A DNA stretch of 64,000 nucleotides, from assembly GCF_000005505.3 (NCBI RefSeq), contig NC_016132.3, positions 11,222,001-11,286,000 of the forward strand. The letters are read 5' to 3'. Under the pieces are notes generated by a model. It was not told the DNA's origin. It worked only from the letters and a program-made list of their open reading frames with translations, and did not search any database. Shown here in pieces: positions 23,828 to 33,279 of this stretch (within the stretch, counting starts at the first letter, position 1; each line of letters starts with the position of its first letter). Origin of the DNA: Brachypodium distachyon (Eukaryota > Streptophyta > Magnoliopsida > Poales > Poaceae). Made by a program: the position numbers and the translations under genes.

Positions 23828-25938
23828 GTTGGTGTTGGGTCAAACGTCGGCCTCCTCCTTCGCCGTAAGTTTTTGGCCTTTTCCGGTAGTGGCATAGGCG
23901 TATAGCTTGCTACGCTTCCATCCAAATAAGGCACGATCGATGAATTGTGCTGCGTCACACCAAAGGACTCTCCTCCTGGCTGGTGGCTCCTGTCGACTGA
24001 AAAGCATGGTCTGTCAGATCCCTGTCACGGACAGTCGAGATCGGTCGTGTGCACGCCGGCTTCAAGAGTTCAGAGCCAATTGCGCTACGTAGCTCAACCG
24101 GGCGAAAAGACAGATTAAGATTGTGACACTACGAGAAAATTGACACCAGTTTGAGTTTGTTAACCGGGCGAAAAGACAGTTTGCGTGGCCTTGTTGTCCG
24201 TTAGCCGGAGCTTTCCACAAGTAAAATGGACTCTTCATGCATCAAGATCTTTTTAGCAAAAAGCTTGAGATTATGTAACACCTAACTGATTTGTATTTGT
24301 TGCTAAAAATAATATGTTCTATCATTATTCAAGTCAAACTTTAAGTTTGACCAAGTTTATAAAGAAAAATACAAATATCTATGATATCAAATAAATGTAC
24401 TACAAATATCTATGATATCATGATAGAATTTTTTACAAACTTGATCAAAGTCTAAAATATTTGACCTAGAACAGTTAAAACATCTTCTATTTTCTAATGA
24501 GGGAGTACTTTAGCTATGTACCGGAATAAATGCTAGGCGGGAAAGGACCAAACAACATGGATGGCAGGAAAAAGAAAAGACAGGAACAATAGAACAATTT
24601 TTGGGACAGAACAACCTATTGTACAATGTCTTCGAAGGTATTCCCACATTTGGGTGAGATGGCACTCTGGCTGTTCTCAGGCTTTGCAATGACGTTCTCA
24701 CGCTAATTCGAAAATGACATTAATGTTAAAGTGCATATAATTTGTTATTTGGTGTTCCACCGCTCCATATAATAAAGCATATCATGTTTCACTAGGACAA
24801 GACGTTGACCAATAATTACTCTAATAGTATATGACTTATAAGATACTATGAATTACAGTTATTACTAAACACTCCTTCCCTTCTGGTATACAGGAACGTT
24901 CAACAAATATCACGATTCCATCTGTTTTCGTGATCTCCTCGATTCCCCGGTGTTGCCATCGGTATGTAAACAGTAAACTCATGTATTAATTGCCTGCAAT
25001 TGACGAAACATTTTCTGCCCAAGAAATCGCATTGACCAATTAAACTGCCTAATTGATTGCCATTTCTTTCTTTTTTTTGAGGTCATTGCCATTTCTTTCT
25101 TTTGCATGCCGAAAAGATTGTGTCAAACCCCCTTTACTGAATAATTTAATCCCTATCCACACGATTAAATCGTTAATTCAGTTTTAATTACACTGCACCA
25201 TGGTCATTAACACAACACAATTTCCACCTATTGATTGGTCGATTAACGGTTCGAAATTTCAGGCTTACAAGATGTGATCTACTTGGTACGGAGATATGTG
25301 AAATATCATCCATGTATACCACTTTAAAGATAACTAAAAGTTGGCAAGCATCCCAAATTGTCGATGCAGCGCCTCTGAGACGGTTTCTGACATGGGTGAC
25401 CCACGGGTCAGTATGTGGCCACCGTTTCACCCGTTGACGTGCGTCTGCCAACGTGGCAAAGGGCGTGCATATCCTTTACCTGGCCTAGCTCGAACCACAC
25501 CACTTCTGTCCCATCCCTATTCTCTCCTCTGCCTGCATCTCTCCCGGCCAACAAAGACAGGCGACGACAACATGTTCGACAACCACCATGCTTCTCTCTC
25601 GGCATGGTTCCTTGGAGCGACGAATCTAGCGTTGTGAGCATTCTCCCCTGAGGAGCCGATGTTATCTGTAGCCATTACCATCAAGAGATAAGCAGGTGGG
25701 GGAGAAGAGAGTGGTGTGGTCAGACTAGTCGGGTTTGTGCCCTAGCTGGACCAGGCAAAAGAGGAGAGGAACCCCATTTGCCACATCGGTGGACGCAAGA
25801 TAACCGGTGAAACGCAATGTCCATTTTTTTGACTCGTGGGCCGTGTATATAAAAAATGTCTTAAAGGCGCTAAAATTGACCATTTTGATGAGGTGCAAAC
25901 TTTTAACCAAAAATGGAGTGATGGTTATATAAAAAATA

Positions 25939-26052
25939 TACTCCCTCCGTCCAACAAAGAATGTCTCAACTTTGATTAAATTTATACACTAAGTCATGTA
26001 TACATGCAAATTTTGACAAACTGGAGTCATTTTTTGTTGGACGGAGGGAGTA
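25939..26052. mobile_element. Stowaway MITE in the promoter of paralogue C
   Basis: A 114-bp TA-bounded element with inverted ends CTCCCTCCGTCCAACAAA and its complement. It is nearly intact and lies about 280 bp upstream of the start codon of paralogue C. Related copies lie inside that gene. Confidence 0.9.
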
Positions 26053-26334
26053 CTCACAAAAGTGGCAGCTCCCTGCAGCTAAAAATCCATATGTGATGGT
26101 TTTGTGCAATATTATTCAGAATTAAATAAAGACCACCACGACAGAAATGGAGATCTTCATTTAGATTTTTCTCCCCTAAATCAATTTGCTCGTCTTCGAT
26201 GGTTTAAAACCGCGATCACTAGTGCTTCATCGCGACGAGGAACGGAGCCTTCTCTCCTCGCGTCCCTTGCTCCTCCTCCCCTGTTCCCTTTTTCTTTCTA
26301 CAGTCAAGTGATCCTCGAATCCTATCCTCTCGCC

Positions 26335-29300
26335 ATGTCCATTGTCCCGCACACTGTTCTCCGCCCGTTCGGCGTAAATCCGACGAGTCGCTATCTTCGG
26401 CGGCATGCCTCTTTGGGCCTCCGCGCGAGCTCCGTCGATGCAACGAACCGGAAGGACGACTTGGAGACGGAGAGTAGCAAGAAGAAGAGGACGAAGAAGT
26501 CACCCTTGGAGGCTCTTCACGACGACGGGTTTGGGAGCGTCACCATGAAGGACTACTTGGAGGCGGCGAGGCCCATGATGCCCAAGGACGACGCTGGGCC
26601 TGGGCCGCCGCGGTGGTTCTGCCCGTTGGAGTGCGGACGGCCGGTGGTGGACAAGGCACCGCTGCTCATCTTCTTGTCAGGTTAGTGTCCACTCAGCGAT
26701 AAACACTAGCCAATGATACGAGGAATACTGTTGTTCGAAGCAGAATCAACGGTCCTAACTCAACATTGTCAAGGGATGTTGTAGATGGTAGAACCATTAT
26801 TGCAAATAGACTTTCCTCTGCTCGCAGTCTAATGCTGTGTTTTTTTCGAATTGTTTGGACCACAGGAGTCGATGGTGTTGGAATGGAGCTCATTTTGCAC
26901 CACAAATCTTTGGGCAAGTGAGTATCCTTTCTTTATTTATTACTCCATTAAAATGTATTTTAAAGGTTTTTCTAGGGGAAATATGAGGTGAAAACCACAC
27001 TTATGGTCAGGGGCAGACCCAGAGAAATAATGGTACGGTATCCTTGTGTGAACCATATATATTTTTATGTAAATTTAAGGGTGCCACATAAGGTTTATAT
27101 ACAAAATACTCCTTCTGTCCCAAAATAAGTGACTGGAATTGCCATAGATTATTATACAAATTCACGTCATTTATTTTGGGACGGAGGAGTACAACAAAGA
27201 AACAATAACTACCATGGTTCATGTACACCTGGGTAAGGTAACGTGCGTACGCCCCTGATTACGGTGAAAACTATGCAAATTTCATATAAAAAATTAGAGA
27301 TTTCAAAAAATTCTAAATAAATATCATATGTTGGGGATGTGATATTCTACTAATATGCAAAATTTTAATCCGAATCTCATTACCTTCGGAAGGAATAAAA
27401 AAGAGAAATATATAAGTGAATAATATCAAACAATGAAGAACCACTATCTATGCTGAATTTCCTTTTTTATTGCCCTAAACGAGATTGAGTTTGGACTTAA
27501 AATTTTATGCATGTATAAAACATCAATTCCTTAACATATGCACTTTGTTTAATTTTTTTTACAGTAGCATTTTAAAATTGGCTTTACGGAGTGTTCACCG
27601 TAAATATGATTTTCACTGAATACGTCCCTTTTTTAAGGTACTCCCTTCGATCCATATTAGGTGTCGCTGATCGGAGGGAGTACCTATTATTGGTCGTAGA
27701 ACAATAGTATAAATCTATTCCAATCGTTAGTTATTTTGGGGGCATTTTATTTAGACTTGTTTTTTCTTAGCATTTTGTTTTTGTAAGTAAGGGCATGTTA
27801 GTGCGTCCATTCGGTGCGTACGATCCACATCCAGTTAGCCCATTTTCGATCCGTCAATACCATGTTTATTTATGCGTACTTTTTTCTCTTTCTTTAAGCG
27901 TTTACCTAAGCATTCTTGCATTGAGATCACCTGAATCCATTGATATTTTGGTAAATTGTGAAACTAGAATTGACACATCCATTAATACCATCTTTATTTT
28001 TTATGCACTCCATGTGTTGTTCACCTTTTATTTTTCCATTTTTGATTCGAGTATATTTTCCTCTCCCACTTAACAGAACAGACAGAACTCAGTACATGTA
28101 TTTTATCACAATTCTTGTTTATTTAACTTAACCTACTATACAAAAAGTAACTCCAACTGAGGTGCAAATGGACAATAGATGTAAATTCTGGAAACGATTA
28201 TTACTTTCTGTTATATTTTTCAGGGTATGATTTTGACCATGATAATCGTGTCTTATATTCCACTTTTCCTTTATTCCTTGGATGGACTAAATCTAAGTTC
28301 AAATTTATAATTTAATTTTTGTTCTTTGCTTTTTATGCACAGGGTATTTGAGGTTTGCTGCTTCCATATACCAGTAAATGACCGTACACCATTTGAAGGT
28401 ACACCTATTTAGTTATTATTTGCATTAGTTTGACATGTTCATGTCCGTATAAGTACCTGACCTTTTCTACTTCTTTTTAGGGGAAACAGTAGATGAATTA
28501 CCTACCTGACCTTTTCTACTTGCTATGTAGAAAACCTAGAATCAGTAAATCTTAAACATTTTAAATACAATGCATACAGGGCTATTACAAATGGTGGAAG
28601 CTTATGTACAATATGAGAATGCTTTGTCACCAAAGAGACCAATATATATTACTGGAGATACTTTTGGTGGATGCTTGGCAATTTCAGTGGCGGCTCGTAA
28701 TCAAAAAATTGATTTGGTTCTTATATTAGTAAATCCAGGCAGGTGAAATACATTTTTATGTACACAATGATATGTCGTGTCATCTTGTGATCGAAATATT
28801 GTTACTGGTTTTAGGATATTACAGTATAATCTGTTTTTTCAGCAACATCATCTGCAAAATCCCCGTTGCAGGCAATATTGCCTCTTTTGGAAGTGGTGCC
28901 AAGCAACCTTCCGGTTACATATCCTGACCTTCTCAGATATTTGATTGGTATGTTTCTCTTAACTTGCCAATTATGCCCATATATCTAAATATAAGTCCCG
29001 ATAGTGTGGTTACAGTGTAATTTTTTTTCTTCCTTTATGCCGTTTACTTCAGTGACAATGAGTAATCCGTGCCTCCTCAAAATATTGTCTGTTTGTTGAA
29101 ATAGGTAACCCTCTTAATGTGGCTATGGTTAGCATTCAGAACAATCATTCCCCTCAAGAGACTCTGCAAGAGTTTTCAGAAAGTCTTACTTCAATGCTAC
29201 CTTTTGTTTCAGTAAGTCATAGTTTTTAAAAACTTTTTTATCTACAAATTAGTTTTGTAGTGGGTCAATGTATTTTTTTATTATTATAGCAATATCCTTT

Positions 29301-32035
29301 TTAGCTTTTAGCATAATTTGTTACTCAAGTGGAATTGCATGGTCTGCAATAGTGACACTGTCTAATGACTAATGTCCTTATAGGACAAAATTACTGGGCA
29401 CAAGCATATAGTATTGTTATTGTTTCAAGAATTAGTGCTTATTTATTTCTCAGGAACTGGCACATGTCATACGAATGGATACTCTTGTATGGAAACTCAA
29501 GCTTCTCAAGTCAGGTGTGGCCTATGCCAATTCTCAACTTCACGCGGTACAAGCAGAAGTTCTACTTCTTGCCAGGTACGTACCTTTTGTTTACAACATC
29601 ACACATTTGGTAGCTCATTGAGTTCTACTTATTTATACATTTGGATTTACGAATTCGATCTGACACTGTATATGCTTTTGGGATTTAGTGGCAATGAGAA
29701 TCTTCCGCCAAGTGGAGAAGCAGACCGACTGTTTAAGACGCTGAAAAAGTGCAAAGTTCGATACTTTAGGAACCGTGGGGATAAACTACTTATGGTACAG
29801 ACTACTGTGCTCATCATTTTTCTAATAGATCGTTTACGATCTCTTTTATGTTTTCACTTCATCGGTCGATTTGAAGTGCTTATGCTGAGCAGTCTAAACA
29901 TTTGATATTTTGTAGTAGGAAAATTCTGAAATCTTTGTGGCACTTGGACAGGAGGATGGCTTCAACCTGCTAACTGTCATAAAAGGAGCCAGCATGTACC
30001 GTCGCAGTAGACAACGGGACCCGGTGACCGATTACCTCCCACCTACATTAAGTGAATTCAAGAGAACATATGGTGAAGATTTCAAGTATGTATTTAAACT
30101 CTCCAAACCCATATTGCACTTTCACATACTAGAACAATTGAACTCATCAGTACGAAGCTGAAACATGTGCAGACTGTTTCATCAGTTACTGAGCCCAGTA
30201 ATGCTGTCTACGATGAAAGATGGAGAAATTGTGCGTGGTCTTTCCGGTGTTCCTGACAAAGGTCCAGTCTTGTTTGTGGGCTATCACCAACTCTTGGCCA
30301 TGGAGATGTTCGCACTTTTTGAAGGGTTCTTGGGAGAGAAAAAAACAGTTATCCGAACTGCGGCCCATCAAGTATTTTTTGTTGGAAATTTTGAGATTTT
30401 GCGCCAAGAACTGTCTCTATTTGACGCATTCTCTATGTACGGCGCAGTTCCTGTCAGTCCGATCAATACGTACAAGTCGTTCGAGAGAAATGAATTTGTT
30501 CTCCTCTATCCCGGTGGAGTGCGGGAAGCTCTACATAGGAAGGTTTGTTTGAACTCTTTTTCTGCTACTCCCTCCGTCCAATAAAAGATGTCTCAACTTT
30601 GACTAAATTTGAATGCATCTATACACTAAGTCATGTCTAGATACATTCAAATTTTGAGAAACTTAAAACATTCTTTGTTGAACGGAGAGAGTAGTACGCA
30701 CACAAGAACTTGATGTCTCCTGCTATGTTTTACTCCGTATTTTATTGCACTTGGCAGGGCGAAGGATACCAATTGTTTTGGCCAGATCAACCAGAATTTG
30801 TAAGGATGGCAGCGCGGTTTGGTGTTACTATTGTACCATTTGGTTGCGTCGGAGAAGATGACTTTCTTCAGGTAGCCTTTTCTGCCTCTATACATGTCAT
30901 GTTTTACAGTGGGCGGAGCAAGAGGGGTGTGCGGGCGAAGGCCAAAACAAAATTTGTACGACTAAAACAAACTGAGTTTCAAACTGAAATCTGTAGCCTT
31001 GGGCGAAGGGCAACACACGTTTCCAATCTAAACCCAAACTAGTACCACCTCGGTTCCATAATTCTCTCAAATTTGCCCAAAAATGAATGTATCTGTTCTT
31101 AAAAAGTGTCTAGATACACGTAAGATTTCGACAAGAATTATGAAACAGAGTGAGTACATGTTAATGAACAAAAATGGGGTGCCCCAACCCCACTAGCTCT
31201 GTTGTTGGATTTACATATTATATTGTACTACTCCCTCCTCCAATAAAGGATGTCTCAACTTTAACTAAATTTGAATGCATTTTGTACTAAGTCATGTCTA
31301 CATACATCTAATTTTTGACAATTTGAGACATCTTTTGTTGGACGAAGGGAGTAGTAAAATTTATATTCTACTCCCTTCAATCCATAATAAGTGTCTCGGA
31401 TTTAGTACAACTTTTTTTTGAGCAGCCTGAATTTAGTACAACTTTGTATTAAGTTAGTATAAAATCTGAGACACTAATTATGGGAGGGAGTGCATTTTAA
31501 TGACGAGTAGAATTCAAAATAAATCTTAGTATTTCACGTCTCTTGTATTTTAGATGCATACTATGTTCTTTCTGCAGATAGTTCTGGACTACCATGATCT
31601 AAAGAACATCCCCTATATCAAAGACCAGATAAAATCATTCAATGAAGATTTGACAGGAATAAGGTCAGATTTGTAGCCCCATGTTTGTTTTTCCTTCAAT
31701 AAAGACTGTTAAACTTTGCACACTTGGGTTTCAGAGATACTGTCAAAGGAGAAGAAGGGAATCAGACTTTGCATATGCCTGTTGTTCTCCCTAAAGTACC
31801 AGGTCGGATGTACTTCCTGTTCGGAAAGCCAATTGAGATGAAAGGAATGGACAATGTATTGACGGATCGGAAGGAGGCAAACCAAGTGTATCTGCAAATC
31901 AAATCCGAGGTGGAGAACGTCATGTCTTACCTCAAGAGGAAGAGAGAGCAAGATCCTTACCGGAGTATCACGCGGCGCACGCTGTACCGAGCAACCCGGG
32001 GTCCGTCTGCTGAAGTGCCGACTTTTGATCCGTGA
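26335..32035 (+). CDS. Phytyl ester synthase-like protein, paralogue C, hydrolase triad lost
   Basis: Thirteen exons: 26335-26680, 26866-26917, 28343-28398, 28580-28738, 28843-28947, 29105-29211, 29454-29575, 29689-29794, 29952-30085, 30173-30542, 30758-30871, 31578-31663, 31735-32035. They join in frame to 685 residues with no stop. The start MSIVPHTVLRPFG matches paralogue A and looks plastid-targeted. The hydrolase half is intact in length, but the nucleophile elbow reads GDTFGG (Thr179, codon 28660-28662). The presumed acid is Glu319 in SGNENL (29696-29698) and the presumed base is Asp347 in RGDKLLM (29780-29782). The acyltransferase half keeps GYHQLLAME, YPGGVREALHRKGEGYQLFW and the VPTFDP end, although RGMAHP has become RTAAHQ. 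Intron 4 has a GC donor, as in A. Introns 2, 10 and 11 hold several MITEs. It may act as an acyltransferase only, be non-catalytic, or be an early pseudogene. Confidence 0.87.
27008..27258. mobile_element. Possible hAT-like element in intron 2 of paralogue C
   Basis: The left end, CAGGGGCAGACCCAGAG, and the right end, GTACGCCCCTG, are short imperfect inverted repeats. The flanks CTTATGGT and ATTACGGT could be a decayed 8-bp duplication. The Stowaway at 27107-27191 sits inside it, making a nested pair. The ends are tentative. Confidence 0.45.
27107..27191. mobile_element. Stowaway MITE, intron 2 of paralogue C
   Basis: An 85-bp TA-bounded element with ends CTCCTTCTGTCCCAAAATAAGTGAC and the inverse finishing TTTATTTTGGGACGGAGGAGTA. 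Confidence 0.85.
27639..27682. mobile_element. Minimal 44-bp Stowaway, intron 2 of paralogue C
   Basis: TA-bounded CTCCCTTCGATCCATATTAG joined almost directly to TCGGAGGGAGTA. This is an internally deleted Stowaway reduced to little more than its inverted ends. Confidence 0.65.
30566..30693. mobile_element. Stowaway MITE, intron 10 of paralogue C
   Basis: A 128-bp TA-bounded copy of the CTCCCTCCGTCCAA / GATGTCTCAACTTTGA subfamily, starting 23 bp after the exon 10 donor. The same subfamily occurs at 25939, 31229 and 32356. Confidence 0.85.
31043..31156. mobile_element. Stowaway MITE 1 of 3, intron 11 of paralogue C
   Basis: A TA-bounded element whose left end is CCACCTCGGTTCCATAATTCT; the right end, GAATTATGAAACAGAGTGAGTA, is its diverged inverse. 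Confidence 0.75.
31229..31353. mobile_element. Stowaway MITE 2 of 3, intron 11 of paralogue C
   Basis: A 125-bp TA-bounded copy of the same subfamily as 30566-30693. The left end CTACTCCCTCCTCCAATAAA is inverted at the right as TTTTGTTGGACGAAGGGAG. Confidence 0.8.
31369..31492. mobile_element. Stowaway MITE 3 of 3, intron 11 of paralogue C
   Basis: CTCCCTTCAATCCATAATAAG is matched by the inverse TTATGGGAGGGAG. An imperfect internal duplication of the TTTAGTACAACTTT motif is present. It lies 15 bp from the previous element. The right TA is lost (TG). Confidence 0.7.
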
Positions 32036-32210
32036 CGGGGTATCATTCGACCATGTCGATCAGGTTCCACTGTCAAAGATAACGGAACAAATTCAGGCTC
32101 AGCAAATTCAAAGTTCAAAGACTAGAGATTCTGAACAGACTTACAGGCTAAATGCCTATTAAGTGCGCGTGACAACTTTTGACCATGTTTCAAATTGTTG
32201 CTTCTCTTAA

Positions 32211-32574
32211 TGCTCCCTCCATTTCAGGCGTATTTTGTTTCGTTAAGACAAGCCTTTGACCAAGAATTGCTTTATTAATATGTAAGTTATATGATACGAA
32301 ACCATGCTCATTAGCAAGAGCTTTTAAAAACGAATCCACTGATATGAATTTCATGTACTCCCTCCGTCCAACAAAGAATGTCTCAACTTTAACCAAATTT
32401 GAATGCATGTATACATTAAGTCATGTCTAGATACATCCAAATTTTGACAACCTTGAAACATCTTTTGTTGGACGTAGGGAGTATGAAAAAACACATATCA
32501 ATAGAGTTTTCGTTGGTCAAAGGCTTGTCTTAACGAAACAAAATACGCCAACCTTTGTGAAATGGGGGAAGTAT
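32211..32574. mobile_element. MITE interrupted by a younger Stowaway
   Basis: The ends TGCTCCCTCCATTTCAGGCG...TATTTTG and the inverse (CAAAATACGCCAACC...GGGGGAAGTA) pair over about 60 bp, including an AAGACAAGCCTTTGACC block. The pairing is broken only by the complete Stowaway at 32356-32483. Without the insert the element is about 235 bp. Confidence 0.75.
32356..32483. mobile_element. Stowaway MITE nested in the 32211-32574 element
   Basis: TA-bounded with ends CTCCCTCCGTCCAACAAAG and the inverse CTTTTGTTGGACGTAGGGAG; 128 bp in total. It is closely related to the copies at 25939 and 30566 and younger than its host element. Confidence 0.85.
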
Positions 32575-32616
32575 GTTACTTTGTTTGAGGCGCACAAGAA
32601 TTCAAAACCATCGTGA

Positions 32617-33011
32617 GGCTCCTTTGATTCAAAGGGAATTCTTTGGAATTTTTGTACTCTCTCCGTCCCATATTAAGTGACTCAAATTTGTCCAAATATG
32701 AATATATCTATGCCTAAAAGCGTCTAGATACATGTAATAGAAAATCACTTAATATGGGATGGAGGGAGTAGGATTTAGATCCTTTGGAAAATTTCCTTTG
32801 TTGGTTGATTGATTCATGGGAACAAAATCCTAATTTTTTTCTTAAGGATTCATTTGCAGTCTGTTTTGAGGGAAAATTTCCATCCACCAATGTTTTTACA
32901 AATCCTTCGTTTCTCCTGTGGTGTGTCAAGCACACAAGATGTTAATTCATGAAGCCTCAATACTGTGATTTTCTTATTTTTGTGTTTTAGAAATCCTATG
33001 ACCAAAGGGGT
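32617..33011. mobile_element. PIF/Harbinger-like MITE containing a Stowaway
   Basis: It starts GGCTCCTTTGATTCAAAGGG and ends near CCTATGACCAAAGGGGTC, imperfect inverted ends. TGA is present on both sides as a possible 3-bp duplication. Internal blocks such as CCTTTGGAAAATTTCC resemble a common cereal MITE family. The Stowaway at 32655-32770 lies inside. Confidence 0.6.
32655..32770. mobile_element. Stowaway MITE nested in the 32617-33011 element
   Basis: A 116-bp TA-bounded element; CTCTCTCCGTCCCATATTAAG is inverted at the right as CTTAATATGGGATGGAGGGAG. Confidence 0.85.
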
Positions 33012-33279
33012 CTGAAAGGAATCGGTGGGGAAATTCCTAGCAAATGGATTCTAGCAAACGTTTTTTTTTCCAAACGATCTTTTCGATCGGATTCCACTAT
33101 CATAAAGATAACGGAATACACCCGAGTTTGCCCACATAGTTCACACATACTTGCCGCCTGTTGGCTAACAAGAACACATGCGCAAGTTGATAGCAAACAA
33201 ACATATAAGGTTCACAAGAACAGAGAAAAAAAGAAATGACCAGCACATAGGGCTGGGACACGGTAGTCGTTCATCACAG

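Larger units (their letters stand above)
22259..26334. other. Intergenic region between paralogues B and C
   Basis: No gene is supported. The AT-rich 3' flank of B runs to about 22830. A probable DNA element lies at 23158-23827 and a Stowaway at 25939-26052, both listed separately. At 24290-24510, paired CAAACTT/GATATCA blocks and a final AGGGAGTACT suggest another decayed Stowaway-like element. Short GC-rich open frames at 25340-25650 overlap on both strands with no recognisable product. The last ~200 bp is the CT-rich leader of paralogue C. Confidence 0.4.

Noticed and set aside
25188..25651. Short open frames on both strands ahead of paralogue C
   Set aside because: Mutually overlapping, with no motif, no splice partner and no codon bias; treated as intergenic.
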